Source: an uncultured Cellvibrionales bacterium (GTDB lineage: Bacteria; Pseudomonadota; Gammaproteobacteria; Pseudomonadales; Dasaniaceae). From it: a stretch of DNA of 64,000 nt. The position numbers were made by a program, and so were the translations under genes. Positions 8,209 through 17,428 of this stretch are shown piece by piece. The stretch lies in contig CAJVZD010000002.1 in the NCBI GenBank assembly GCA_913019905.1, positions 62,001-126,000 on the forward strand. The letters are read 5' to 3'. The notes beneath the pieces were generated by a model that saw only the letters and a list, made by a program, of their open reading frames with translations, was not told the origin of the DNA and ran no database searches. Every line of letters starts with the position of its first letter. Within the stretch, counting starts at the first letter, position 1.

Positions 8209-8561
8209 TTGTACGGCTCCACTAAATTGAATAACATGATTCAAGCCAATATTTATAATTCGGGTCATACCCGTTAAGATTCATTACTGTTGAAGACATG
8301 TCCTACTGGCTCAGGCTAGCTATTATTATCATTATTGACTGTCAGTGTTCAATCAAGCTGAGTAATTCGCTGCATTGCCAGCGCAGCACTCATTAACTGC
8401 GGCATCCATAATACGGCAGAGCTCCATTAAAGCAAAATTACCAAAAAATTAACATGCTCCGGGATAGATACCATGGCAAACACTACAAATCGGCTAACGC
8501 CTCGCTTCTTTATGCCATGTTATCAATACGACAACCGTCCCATTTTTAATGTAAGGTCTCT
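8209..8561. other. Intergenic region between divergent genes, 353 bp
   Basis: It holds the promoters of the epoxide hydrolase (minus) and ChaC (plus). A small palindrome ACTG-T-CAGT lies at 8338-8346 beside an AT-rich tract. I see no gene, strong promoter hexamer pair or RNA structure. Confidence 0.5.
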
Positions 8562-9122
8562 ATGAGTTTCGATACGAGCAAGGAAAACAAGGCACTGGAT
8601 TTTTTTGATCGACACGAATCAGTATGGCTGTTTGCCTACGGATCCATTATTTTCAAAATTGATTTCGATTATATCGAAAAACGTCCAGCTAGCATCACTC
8701 ATTTTAGCCGGCGATTTTGGCAAGGTTCCCACGATCACCGGGGGACTAGCGATTCCCCCGGACGTGTAGTGACCCTCGTTGCAGAGGAAGATGCCGAATG
8801 TTTGGGGATGGCCTACCGAATCACGCCCGCTGTATTTCAGCATTTGGATCATCGTGAGAAAAACGGCTATCTTCGCCAACAGACGTTTCTTCAGTTTAGT
8901 GACGGCAACGAAGAACTGGGTCTGATTTACATTGCCGATGAAAACAACGCAGCGTTTCTTGGACCGGCCAGCGACGCAGAAATCGCCGCACAAATAGCCA
9001 ACAGCAGCGGGCCCAGCGGCAGCAACAAACGTTACCTGTTAGATCTGGCAAACGCCCTGCGGTACTTGGGTATTAATGACCCGCATATTTTTGCTTTAGA
9101 AAAATTAGTTTTGGCCATGTAA
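8562..9122 (+). CDS. ChaC-like gamma-glutamylcyclotransferase
   Basis: A 186-residue ChaC-family protein, which cleaves glutathione to 5-oxoproline and Cys-Gly. The substrate loop FAYGSII near residue 27, the RRFWQGSHDHRG signature, the PGRVVTL strand and the HREKNGY segment carrying the catalytic glutamate are all present. Length is usual for bacterial ChaC. An AAGG sequence lies 5 nt before the ATG. No partner genes; it is convergent with the SDR gene downstream. The old cation-transport annotation of ChaC does not apply. Confidence 0.88.
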   Translation: MSFDTSKENKALDFFDRHESVWLFAYGSIIFKIDFDYIEKRPASITHFSRRFWQGSHDHRGTSDSPGRVVTLVAEEDAECLGMAYRITPAVFQHLDHREKNGYLRQQTFLQFSDGNEELGLIYIADENNAAFLGPASDAEIAAQIANSSGPSGSNKRYLLDLANALRYLGINDPHIFALEKLVLAM

Positions 9123-9208
9123 ACGTTCATGACCGTGGACCTTGTGTAGATTCACCATGAATCGCGAAACAAGACTGCAAAGAAGTTAACGTCTGAAGAA
9201 ATCGAACC

Positions 9209-10009
9209 TTAGCCCTTCGCCATTAAACCTCCGACTAATCTGTCGACGACAAACTGAGGTGCAAGTCGCTTAACAATACTTATGGCTCGCGCTTTATCCA
9301 TCGGCACTCTTAACGGCTTCTTGTCGCTCAAAAGAATCGAGTATATTTTGTCCGCGACCATCTCGGGAGAAAGTTTGCTACTGCGGGTATCTTTGTCCAT
9401 CCGCTTTAACATTCGATGGCTGAGTGAATGATCCTTCACGCCTTGCACTAATTGAAGATGATCTCCGCTAGCAGGACGCGTCATAGACATTGCCACCGGC
9501 TGCATTATCACCACGTCGATATTATCAGGCTTCATCTCTTGATAGAGCGCCTCTGTAAAAGCTTCCAGAGCAAATTTGGCCGAGGTATATGCGCTCATCA
9601 AAGGCACTGCTAACAGTCCACCCAAAGAGCTCATATTAATGATGGTACCGCCAGCTTGTGCTCGCATTACCGGAACGACGGCCTTACAAATTCGCGCCAC
9701 GCCAAAAACGTTCGTTGTATAAAGAGCCTCCAACTCTGCGACTGACGTTTCTTCAACCGAACCAATAACCATGGTATTAATACAATTCACCAGCGCATCG
9801 ATACGCCCTTCTTTTTCGACGATAGTATTGACGCAAGTGTCTACAGATTCATCATTACCAGCCTCCATCGCTAAAATCGGAAACGGGAACTCTGCCTCTC
9901 TACCTACCGGGTTACGCATTGTGCCGTAAACGGTTAAACCTTTTGCCGCCAGTGTAGCGCCCAATACCTTTCCAAATCCGCCGGATGCGCCGGTAATGAG
10001 TACAATCAT
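9209..10009 (-). CDS. Short-chain dehydrogenase/reductase
   Basis: A 266-residue classical SDR. The cofactor motif TGASGGFG is at 6-13, an NxxG-like VNCINT segment replaces the usual NNAG, and the catalytic Ser, Tyr-x-x-x-Lys triad is in MSSLGG and YTSAK. ATG at 10009 has GGAGG at 5 nt; the upstream ATG contains that ribosome site and is unlikely. The C-terminal region is longer than in simple SDRs, as in retinol- or 17-beta-hydroxysteroid-dehydrogenase-like members acting on lipophilic alcohols. It is divergent from a TetR gene across 348 bp with two inverted repeats, which suggests control by that TetR protein. The substrate is unknown. Confidence 0.87.
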   Translation of the reverse strand: MIVLITGASGGFGKVLGATLAAKGLTVYGTMRNPVGREAEFPFPILAMEAGNDESVDTCVNTIVEKEGRIDALVNCINTMVIGSVEETSVAELEALYTTNVFGVARICKAVVPVMRAQAGGTIINMSSLGGLLAVPLMSAYTSAKFALEAFTEALYQEMKPDNIDVVIMQPVAMSMTRPASGDHLQLVQGVKDHSLSHRMLKRMDKDTRSSKLSPEMVADKIYSILLSDKKPLRVPMDKARAISIVKRLAPQFVVDRLVGGLMAKG

Positions 10010-10057
10010 TATTTCCTCCATAAAAGCGGATTGTTATCCGCAAGTCGTTTTTGGTTT

Positions 10058-10073
10058 GACTACAAACGTAGTC
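10058..10073. promoter_or_regulatory. Inverted repeat before SDR gene
   Basis: GACTAC-AAAC-GTAGTC, perfect 6-bp arms, 49 nt upstream of the SDR ATG. It could be a second operator in the divergent region; nothing ties it to a named regulator. Confidence 0.4.
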
Positions 10074-10211
10074 CGTATATCGATTTGGTCGTCCGTCAAG
10101 TTAAACGGGGCGTACATGATCACTAGCTTTATGTCAGCTGTCGTCGCCATTTTGCCGATGACAGTACCTCTGCGTTATTTCCCCATCGACGTGACAAACT
10201 AGCTCCTCAAC

Positions 10212-10245
10212 AGGCTATTTATGCACTATAGTGCATAAATAGCCT
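10212..10245. promoter_or_regulatory. 34-bp perfect palindrome, probable TetR operator
   Basis: A perfect, spacerless palindrome of 34 bp with core TGCACTATAGTGCA lies between the divergent SDR and TetR genes, 113 nt before the TetR GTG. TetR-family dimers bind such symmetric sites. A transcription terminator is less likely because both flanks are promoters and no T-run follows. Confidence 0.6.
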
Positions 10246-10357
10246 TATATGCAAAATTATGTTTTAGAGCAACTCTGCCATCCGGTACTCTTATGCTACA
10301 ATCGCAGCCGATCACCCAATGTAATTCAGGCTGTGAACGCCTAAAGCAGGAGCAAAC

Positions 10358-11017
10358 GTGACCCAAGACGTCAACGAGAAAAAACCAAACAGAATGGATC
10401 GACGAAGGCTCGAAACCCGGCAGAAACTACTGACGGCCACACTTAAATCGGTGATTGAAAGAGGCATTGATAAAACCACGATGGATGCAATCACCGACAC
10501 CGCTGATTTAGGTCGCCGAACGCTGTACTATCACTTTGCTAGTAAAGAAGCGTGTATTGTTGCTGCCGTCGCGCAAGTGTATGAAATCCATACCGCTAGC
10601 ATGAACAGTATTGCCGCTGACACGGAAGACGCCGCACAGTTAATTGCAGCTTCCGTACAAGTGGTGGTCCGCGGGTTATTAAATGAACCCGTGACTCAGC
10701 ATTTAGTAGAACACCCAAAACTGTTGGCCGCCGCACTGGCTCAAGCAACAAATTCCTTCGCAAACAGAGATGTTCAGATAGGCGTTGCACAAAAGCGTTT
10801 TCGACCGACGGTGAGCACCCGTCTCCGGGAAAATATGTTTCTGTGGTCCTTGGTGGGGTTATTGACAGAGCTAATAGAACGTCCGAAAGAGACTAAAGCG
10901 ATGGTGCAGGATTATGCGAAGATGTATTTGATGGCGCTGGGCGTCACAGCGAGCGACGCACAGGAGCTGGTCATTGTCGGAGAAAAAGCAGTGCCTAAGC
11001 GAAAAAAACCTAAGTGA
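10358..11017 (+). CDS. TetR/AcrR-family transcriptional regulator
   Basis: A 219-residue TetR-type regulator. The N-terminal helix-turn-helix (about 18-64) shows the pattern TRQKLLTATLKSVIERGIDKT, then LGRRTLYYHFASKEACIVA. The ligand-binding domain is not assignable to a subgroup, and the C-terminus is a basic tail (KRKKPK). Translation starts at GTG with AGGAG 5 nt before it. It is divergent from the SDR gene and shares the 34-bp palindrome, so autoregulation plus SDR control is the likely role. Confidence 0.88.
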   Translation: MTQDVNEKKPNRMDRRRLETRQKLLTATLKSVIERGIDKTTMDAITDTADLGRRTLYYHFASKEACIVAAVAQVYEIHTASMNSIAADTEDAAQLIAASVQVVVRGLLNEPVTQHLVEHPKLLAAALAQATNSFANRDVQIGVAQKRFRPTVSTRLRENMFLWSLVGLLTELIERPKETKAMVQDYAKMYLMALGVTASDAQELVIVGEKAVPKRKKPK

Positions 11018-11121
11018 TCACAACATCCGACTCAGCTCGTTGTAGACAATGCATTCCATACCGACCAACCTAGCCAACTTCTGTACCCTAAAAGTTATTT
11101 CGCCACTCGCTTGGTGAGGAT

Positions 11122-12315
11122 TTAGCTGTCCTCTCGGGTCACGCCAGGTACTTCAAGAACCAGATCGGGACCATACATCTTGCCGACAGTCTGAAATCCG
11201 GATTGCCAATCGCCATCGAGCACTCTCTTAGCAACAATAAGCGAGCTATGGAATGTCAGTAAATAGGCTTCCGGCGTTGTTAATGTTGCCGATGCGGACT
11301 CACCTGCCGCATTGGTCGCTGTCGACGTTATTTGCGTCTGGCGATTTTCTTGCGCTCCAGGCGGTGGTCCTTCCGGAAGAAACTCGTCAATCATCCACGA
11401 TAACAGGCGACGCCCGAATCGATACTGCGCCAGTTTGGGGAAGATTGAAGGGACTTCACCGTCCGAAACCTGGTAGACCTCGATCGTTGGAATACCCGTG
11501 CTCACGAAACTGGTGACCATATCTGCCCACGGTATTTGAACCAGAGTCTGCATGCGACCTTCTTCCGTCCGGGTTATCACCTTTGGAGAAGACACCATGA
11601 CCATTTCGCCATTTTGACGCATCAGGAGTGGCCGTGACAATATTTCCAAGCCGGACTTGGCAGTGCCACGGCTCAGTCCTGCCCCAGCGACGGCATTGAC
11701 ATTACCATTCATCAATACCGTTAAGTTAATAGGGTCCTTCACTTTCTCAGCGACATATACATTGAGACAATCCGTCGGCACCACATCGTAACCAACCGCA
11801 GGCATTACCATTATGTTTGCCCGTATGAACTCTTCATCCCGATCAAGATCTGCCTGTATGACATGGTTTTCGCCAGTCAAATCCAGATAGTGAGTCCCAG
11901 CCGCGATGGCCGCATCGAGCATGGGCTCCGAGGTATAGGTGTAAGGTCCGGCAATGTGCAACACAAGCTCAAAATGTTCTAATACCGAAACGAGATTATC
12001 GTGATTATTGGGTAATGACAAAACGACGTATTCGTAGCCCAGCGACTCCGCCAGCGGTTTGAGCTTGCTTTCATTTCGACCCGCTAACACAGGCGTGATG
12101 CCATAATCGGCAGCCAACCTGGAAATCCCTGAACCGCTGAATCCGTAAGCACCGTAAATCAGTACTTGCCCCTTGCGCTCTTTGGGTAATTTCGCCAGTT
12201 CTGCGGCGCTTAATGGAGCTGGCTCTGCCGCTTCAGGCTCCGGAAGGCTAAGGTAGCCAATACCAGCGGCAGCACAGACGAACAGAATTAGGACCGAATA
12301 GAGCACGATACGCAT
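11122..12315 (-). CDS. Membrane-anchored saccharopine dehydrogenase-like reductase
   Basis: A 397-residue protein with an N-terminal hydrophobic segment (about 4-23) and a short Ala/Pro/Glu-rich linker before a Rossmann domain opening GQVLIYGAYGFSGSGISRLA near residue 50. The order matches the saccharopine dehydrogenase NADP-binding family and its trans-acting enoyl reductase relatives: ADYGITPVLAGRN, then GPYTYTSEPMLDAAIAAGTHYLDLTGE. These reductases act on acyl or polyketide substrates in mycobacteria; the role here is unknown. The membrane anchor is unusual and suggests a lipid substrate or membrane partner. AGAGGAAG precedes the ATG at 5 nt. The gene is divergent from plsB and an inverted repeat lies in its promoter. 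Confidence 0.78.
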   Translation of the reverse strand: MRIVLYSVLILFVCAAAGIGYLSLPEPEAAEPAPLSAAELAKLPKERKGQVLIYGAYGFSGSGISRLAADYGITPVLAGRNESKLKPLAESLGYEYVVLSLPNNHDNLVSVLEHFELVLHIAGPYTYTSEPMLDAAIAAGTHYLDLTGENHVIQADLDRDEEFIRANIMVMPAVGYDVVPTDCLNVYVAEKVKDPINLTVLMNGNVNAVAGAGLSRGTAKSGLEILSRPLLMRQNGEMVMVSSPKVITRTEEGRMQTLVQIPWADMVTSFVSTGIPTIEVYQVSDGEVPSIFPKLAQYRFGRRLLSWMIDEFLPEGPPPGAQENRQTQITSTATNAAGESASATLTTPEAYLLTFHSSLIVAKRVLDGDWQSGFQTVGKMYGPDLVLEVPGVTREDS

Positions 12316-12341
12316 AGGGACTTCCTCTGAAATACAATGGA

Positions 12342-12373
12342 CGATACATAATTATTATTTTTCGATTGTATCG
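12342..12373. promoter_or_regulatory. Inverted repeat upstream of reductase gene
   Basis: CGATACA (12342-12348) and TGTATCG (12367-12373) are perfect 7-bp arms 18 nt apart, extendable to CGATACATAAT / ATTGTATCG with one bulge. It starts 27 nt before the reductase ATG. Operator or leader hairpin; no regulator is adjacent. Confidence 0.4.
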
Positions 12374-12411
12374 CCCTGATAATTAATCACAATTAAATTT
12401 ACGTTATAAAC

Positions 12412-12423
12412 GAACGTGCGTTC
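12412..12423. promoter_or_regulatory. Short palindrome upstream of plsB
   Basis: GAACG-TG-CGTTC, 105 nt before the plsB ATG. The GAACG/CGTTC symmetry recalls fatty-acid regulators of the TetR type, but it is too short to assign. Confidence 0.25.
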
Positions 12424-12527
12424 AGCGGCTTTACTTAACGCCGTGCTTATCTCACTCGTAAATTCCGTTCATATCGAAAGCGACTAAGCTCACTACACGT
12501 ATCTCCATTGAGAAAAAACTACCTAAA

Positions 12528-15008
12528 ATGGTAGAATACGTCTCTCACAATGCTAGGCAGTCTACTATGTTAGCCCTCCGTTCTATCTTTTATTTTCTAT
12601 TGAAATTCCCTATAAAACTATGGGTACGCTGTAAAATAGTTCCCGACAATTTGCCCGAACCGGGAGCTATGGATGCGACCAAACCCATTTTCTATATCAT
12701 TCGACATCAGTCGGCGAGCGATTTACTGGCTCTACAAATTGCATGTAAAAAACAAAACTTACCCGACCCTCTTGGCTACGTCGAAATAAAAGGTAAGCGC
12801 CTGGCTAGAACTTTATGCCTGGAAAAACCGACGCCGGTATTTTCCTGGAGCACGGCCGGTAAAACAACGGCAATCAGCCAGGGCGTTGAATTACACGATC
12901 TTTATGCGAACGACCCCACTCTCGAAGCACAACTCATACCTGCCAATCTTATCTGGGGCCGAACCCCCACCAAAGAAAAAAACAATGCCAATGTCGGCAC
13001 CTTACTTGCAGATCAAGAATCACCTAGCTGGATACGGAAGTTTTTCATTGTTTTGTTTGTAGGCAGACAAACGCTAGTTCGATTCAGCGCAGCCTTGTCG
13101 TTTCGAATTCTGGTAGACCAGCATCAAAGCGACGATGTAACTGCCCGTAAACTGATTCGAGTTGCCCGCTTTCACTTTCACCGGCAAAAAATCGCTGCCA
13201 CCGGTCCACGCCTAATGGATCGCCAGCAAATGTTTACTTCCATGTTTGCAAGCCCTGCAATTAAACGACTGATTTCAGATGAGATTAAAAAAGAAGGTGT
13301 TGACGAGGCGCAAGTAAAGCGCAAAGCGCTCGCTATTATGAATGAAATTGCGGGCGACTACCGAGAATCTATGATTCTTTTTTGGGAGCGAATGCTGAGA
13401 TGGCTGTGGAATCGCTTATACGATGGCATTGAAGTCAACAACTCACAAGCGCTCAGGAAACTAGCTCAGGATGGCCACGAAATTATCTATTTACCCTGTC
13501 ACCGCAGCCATATGGACTACCTATTGCTGACCTATGTTATTTTCCACGAGGGTTTAGTCACGCCGCGCATCGCAGCGGGCATAAATTTGAGTTTTTGGCC
13601 CGCAGGCCCGCTTTTTCGACGAGCGGGCGCATTTTTCATCCGCCGCAGCTTTGCTGGAAATCGCTTGTATTCAACGGTGTTTCGCGAATATTTGAGCCTA
13701 CTGTTTGAGCGCGGTTACTCAGTCAAATATTACACAGAAGGAGGTCGCAGCCGCACCGGTCGATTGTTGCTGCCAAAAACCGGCATGCTAACGATGACTC
13801 TGCAAAGCTTACTTCGCGGTATCGACCGACCCTTAACGCTGGTACCCGTTTATATCGGCTACGAACATGTGATGGAAGTCGGCACTTATCACAAAGAACT
13901 CAGTGGCAGCGAGAAGAAAAAGGAGTCGATTAGCGGGGTTCTGAAAGCCATTAAAAATTTACGAAACTACGGCAAAGGATACGTGAATTTTGGCGAACCC
14001 ATTAGTGTCAATCAGTTTCTAAACGCGCATGAACCGGACTGGAAATCATTTATCGACCCGGTAAACCCCCAAAAGCCTAAATGGCTTTCGCCCACGGTTA
14101 ATCTCCTTGCCAACGAAGTGATGACATCAATAAACCAGTCGGCCGCATTAAACGGTGTGGCTCTGGTTGCCTTGATTTTATTGTCGACTGAAAATAAAGC
14201 ACTATCTAAAACAGACCTGGAAGAACAGCTAGATTTTTTCCTGATGATTCAACGCAATGCACCCTTTAGTAAACTACTCAGCATACCGACTGAGACAGGA
14301 CGTGACTTGCTAAAACAAGTTATTGCTCTGGGAAAAGTTACTGTTGCTACGGACAGCTTTGGCGATATTATTTCCCTTTCTCCTCTGGCGACATTAGAAA
14401 TGCGTTATTATCGAAACAACATTCTCCACACCTATATTCTGCCGGGATTAGTTTGCCGTATATTGGATCGCTCGGCTAAGGTTGGCCACCAGGACTTAAT
14501 CGATCAGGTTCAGAACCTGACGGCCCTTATCAAAACCGACCTGTTTTTATGGCAGTCAAATGAGACAGTGACCCATCAGGTCGAGGACATTCTCTCTGCG
14601 CTATCATCAAGTAATATAATCAAACAAAGTAAGGCAGAGTTTTGGTCCTTTACTCCTGACACTGAATCGCGCTCTAGCGTGAGAATCATGGGGGAATGCA
14701 TTGATGAAACCATGCAGCGATTTGCGATTATCACCAGCTTAGTTGACCGCCTTGCACCCATAAAGAAAGGTGAGCTGGAATCTAAAGTCGTTGCCATCGC
14801 CAAGCGCCTCTTAGTTCTTAATAACATTAATGCGCCCGAGTTTATCGACAAAAAAGCTCAGGCAAATCTAATCAGCGTAATGAAAGAACAAGGCTATCTT
14901 GATACGAACGACCAAGACTTGATTATAAAAGGCGAAACTTTCTCCGATATTGATGCGATTATCAATAGCCTTGTAGACGTCGAAGTGTTGCAAAGTATTG
15001 TTAGCTAA
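12528..15008 (+). CDS. plsB: Glycerol-3-phosphate acyltransferase PlsB
   Basis: An 826-residue protein with the length and acyltransferase motifs of PlsB, which adds the first acyl chain to the sn-1 position of glycerol 3-phosphate at the inner membrane. Motif I is HRSHMDYLL (near 325), motif II RRAGAFFIRRSF, motif III YTEGGRSRTGR (near 405) and motif IV LVPVYIGYE. The long C-terminal PlsB-specific region is complete. The first ATG (12528) has no clear ribosome site; an ATG at residue 14 (MLALRSIF) is a possible alternative start, and the residues after it align with the PlsB N-terminal amphipathic region. Monocistronic, with a terminator hairpin at 15030-15049. Confidence 0.96.
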   Translation: MVEYVSHNARQSTMLALRSIFYFLLKFPIKLWVRCKIVPDNLPEPGAMDATKPIFYIIRHQSASDLLALQIACKKQNLPDPLGYVEIKGKRLARTLCLEKPTPVFSWSTAGKTTAISQGVELHDLYANDPTLEAQLIPANLIWGRTPTKEKNNANVGTLLADQESPSWIRKFFIVLFVGRQTLVRFSAALSFRILVDQHQSDDVTARKLIRVARFHFHRQKIAATGPRLMDRQQMFTSMFASPAIKRLISDEIKKEGVDEAQVKRKALAIMNEIAGDYRESMILFWERMLRWLWNRLYDGIEVNNSQALRKLAQDGHEIIYLPCHRSHMDYLLLTYVIFHEGLVTPRIAAGINLSFWPAGPLFRRAGAFFIRRSFAGNRLYSTVFREYLSLLFERGYSVKYYTEGGRSRTGRLLLPKTGMLTMTLQSLLRGIDRPLTLVPVYIGYEHVMEVGTYHKELSGSEKKKESISGVLKAIKNLRNYGKGYVNFGEPISVNQFLNAHEPDWKSFIDPVNPQKPKWLSPTVNLLANEVMTSINQSAALNGVALVALILLSTENKALSKTDLEEQLDFFLMIQRNAPFSKLLSIPTETGRDLLKQVIALGKVTVATDSFGDIISLSPLATLEMRYYRNNILHTYILPGLVCRILDRSAKVGHQDLIDQVQNLTALIKTDLFLWQSNETVTHQVEDILSALSSSNIIKQSKAEFWSFTPDTESRSSVRIMGECIDETMQRFAIITSLVDRLAPIKKGELESKVVAIAKRLLVLNNINAPEFIDKKAQANLISVMKEQGYLDTNDQDLIIKGETFSDIDAIINSLVDVEVLQSIVS

Positions 15009-15029
15009 CAATGTGGTGACTCATTGTAG

Positions 15030-15049
15030 GGCGGCCAATGTCGCCTTTT
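15030..15049 (+). terminator. Rho-independent terminator after plsB
   Basis: Stem GGCGGC / GTCGCC (one G-T wobble) with loop CAAT, directly followed by TTTT, 21 nt after the plsB stop. Confidence 0.65.
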
Positions 15050-15134
15050 CATTGTTTGATTTTTGTTGCGCTGACTCGTAAAAAAATAATTAGGACCCGT
15101 CATACATACTTACGTTAACCCACCGCAACAAAAA

Positions 15135-16355
15135 TTATCCAGAACGTGGCAATTCTTTTTCGTGAGAATTCCACGGCCACTTCAAATCAAAACGCATGCC
15201 GTTCAGCAAATCGCTGACCCAGGTTTTTTGAACCCAGTAATGATAACTAAAAAGACTGAACAGCGCGGTCAACATAACAATAGACGGAAACTTGATAAAA
15301 GCCGATAGTTCGAAGGGAAGCATACACCAGGCGAAAAAACTCACCAGGGGCATATGAATTAAATAGACCCAGTAGGACGACTGTGAAATATACAAAATCC
15401 AGGGAGATTCGTAATCCAGGTACCGTAAAAATATCCCCATGAAAGAATAAATTAGTGTCCACGTACAAAGCCCGCCGGAAATGACGGCCATAACGTGAAG
15501 CAAAGCCCCGGGATTAACGGTCGACTCCTCAAGAACACTGAAATACAGTGAAACGGGGAACAGAATCAAGGTAAAAACGGCTAGGCGTGGAAAATGTTGT
15601 TTGAAGGTATCCAATATGCTTCTATGGTGATGAAAAATATAACCTGCAATAAAAAACATCCCGTAATAAGCCAGCGATGGTAAGTGAGGCGTGATAAAAA
15701 TAAAACCTTCAAAAACCTGACCATACTTGAAAGGCCATAGCGTTAAAGACGTTAATAAACCTAGGGCCAGCAGCGAAGAAGGCCTTGCCAGCCATTTATC
15801 TATAGAAGATTGATAAGGCTTGGCCAGTCGCACAATTAAAATACATAATGGAATTGTCAGATAAAAATAGAGCAAATAGTACAAAAACCATAGATGTCCC
15901 AACGAAGGTTCATCGACTGGAAAACCAGCCTCTTGCAACTCGGCGGCAATAATTTCAATCTGCGCCATCTCCGGTATAAACTGGAAAGTATTAAATTTCG
16001 CACTCACCAAAAAAGCACCCATACAAACCATGGTCAGCGGCAAAATAGTAACAACGCCAACTAACAAGGGACCAAGAATTCTTTTTCCTCTGTTGACATA
16101 GGTTCCCTTTACTCCCCTCTTGTCCACTAGCAATGACGTAAAAAACCCAGCGAGAACAAAAAACAAAGGCATACGAAAACTATGTATAAAATAGAGAATG
16201 ATATTAAATAAATATGAATTTGACGGGTCTGCGGGCATGGGTATGCCCCCCATAGGTTCCGACACATAGAACTGTGATCCGTGAAGGACAATTCCCAACA
16301 TCATCATAGAACCGCGCAGTGCATCCAGACTGTAATATCGCCGATTGTCCTGCAT
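15135..16355 (-). CDS. Acyltransferase family 3 membrane protein
   Basis: A 406-residue polytopic protein with about ten membrane segments, starting YYSLDALRGSMMMLGIVLHG, the signature of acyltransferase family 3 with its conserved His. These proteins O-acylate periplasmic or surface glycans, for example OpgC succinylation of glucans, to which this one is similar in layout. ATG at 16355 has GAGG 8 nt upstream; the longer frame begins at a TTG 10 codons earlier without a ribosome site. Single gene, convergent with plsB. The acceptor and acyl donor are unknown. Confidence 0.82.
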   Translation of the reverse strand: MQDNRRYYSLDALRGSMMMLGIVLHGSQFYVSEPMGGIPMPADPSNSYLFNIILYFIHSFRMPLFFVLAGFFTSLLVDKRGVKGTYVNRGKRILGPLLVGVVTILPLTMVCMGAFLVSAKFNTFQFIPEMAQIEIIAAELQEAGFPVDEPSLGHLWFLYYLLYFYLTIPLCILIVRLAKPYQSSIDKWLARPSSLLALGLLTSLTLWPFKYGQVFEGFIFITPHLPSLAYYGMFFIAGYIFHHHRSILDTFKQHFPRLAVFTLILFPVSLYFSVLEESTVNPGALLHVMAVISGGLCTWTLIYSFMGIFLRYLDYESPWILYISQSSYWVYLIHMPLVSFFAWCMLPFELSAFIKFPSIVMLTALFSLFSYHYWVQKTWVSDLLNGMRFDLKWPWNSHEKELPRSG

Positions 16356-16716
16356 GGAGACAGCCTCGTCGTTAACCTCTTTCAAGCGGTTGCCTCGGAG
16401 GATGGAATTGACAAACTACTCAGTCGAACAATGCGAAGTCGGTTTCGTTATTTTCGGTACTAAGCACTCTTTATTCGCGCTTTAGATTAGTACAAAGGTG
16501 GAATTCTAGCAACTCAAAGAGCCCTCTCGGAGACGAAGAGCTATCCAGCAGCTCTCACTAATAAGTCGATTTAGTTATAAGTTTCGTTAAGTTTTCAATA
16601 CATGAAGGAGCCAACAATACGAGCCATCGCGCCGCGTCAAATTTTCCACCGACTCCGGGTTTATTGTAGCGTTACACCCTACTCTTCTCCCGTGCTTAAT
16701 CTACCAACGGCAAAGC
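16356..16716. other. Intergenic region, 361 bp
   Basis: It contains the promoter of the membrane acyltransferase and the 3' end of the TetR operon, both on the minus strand. AGAGCT-N7-AGCTCT at 16537-16555 could fold as a hairpin but lacks a T-run. No credible gene is present. Confidence 0.5.
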
Positions 16717-17409
16717 TTACTCAACATCGAACGCCCGCCAAAGTAATTGTATCTGCGAATGTATACCTCCAGAGATATTCTCTATACCAATCACCTTTGC
16801 CGCCAATGGATATCCGTAAAATAGCGACACAAGTGATTCGAACAAACGTCTTTTATTCTCAGAGTCCAATTTTTTCATTGCAGCGTTTGTTTTTGCGACG
16901 GGTTTAACTTCCCGCTCAAATGCCACCTCAATATTCTCCCGTAATACCTCTCCCAATTCTTTACTCGGTCTATCGGCAATACCGATTAGGTTTGGCCAGG
17001 CGAGCTGCAAGTCGACAGCTGAAACCTGCGGACCGGAGGGCCTGGAATCTGCCCGCGCGATGAAAGCAATAATTTCAAGCATCAGACGTGGATGTTCGGC
17101 AATGTCATCTGCCAGCAAACTGAACATGGCTTCGATCAACAGCGTCCCCTTCACGCCACCGGTTTTTTCCAATGCTTCAAATTCGAGCCGCGCGGTCCAT
17201 AGCTCAATGAAATAGATCAAGATGTCCGTCTTTTGCGGAAAATGGTTAAAAAAGGTCGCCGTTGCAATTCCCAACTCCTTGCACATTGGTTTAATAACAA
17301 TGTTGTCGAGGGTTGTTTCGCGGAGTCTGTCCTTAACCATATCAACCACAGCTAAACGAAGATTAACTGCGTTGCGTTGCCTTAGGGGGATGGGTTTGTC
17401 TGTGCTCAC
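16717..17409 (-). CDS. TetR-family regulator of Lnt-like operon
   Basis: A 230-residue TetR-type regulator with helix-turn-helix at about 30-60 (MCKELGIATATFFNHFPQKTDIL). It follows the Lnt-like gene directly: the stop at 17429 is one base before a TTG in frame, and a GTG at 17409 has GAGAG about 9 nt before it; I prefer the GTG, but both are possible. Being the second gene of the operon, it would be produced with the protein it probably regulates. Two near-identical 12-bp sites upstream of the operon are the likely operators, giving negative autoregulation. The C-terminal ligand domain is not recognisable. Confidence 0.85.
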   Translation of the reverse strand: MSTDKPIPLRQRNAVNLRLAVVDMVKDRLRETTLDNIVIKPMCKELGIATATFFNHFPQKTDILIYFIELWTARLEFEALEKTGGVKGTLLIEAMFSLLADDIAEHPRLMLEIIAFIARADSRPSGPQVSAVDLQLAWPNLIGIADRPSKELGEVLRENIEVAFEREVKPVAKTNAAMKKLDSENKRRLFESLVSLFYGYPLAAKVIGIENISGGIHSQIQLLWRAFDVE

Positions 17410-17428
17410 ACTTTTCAGCTCTCTCAAT

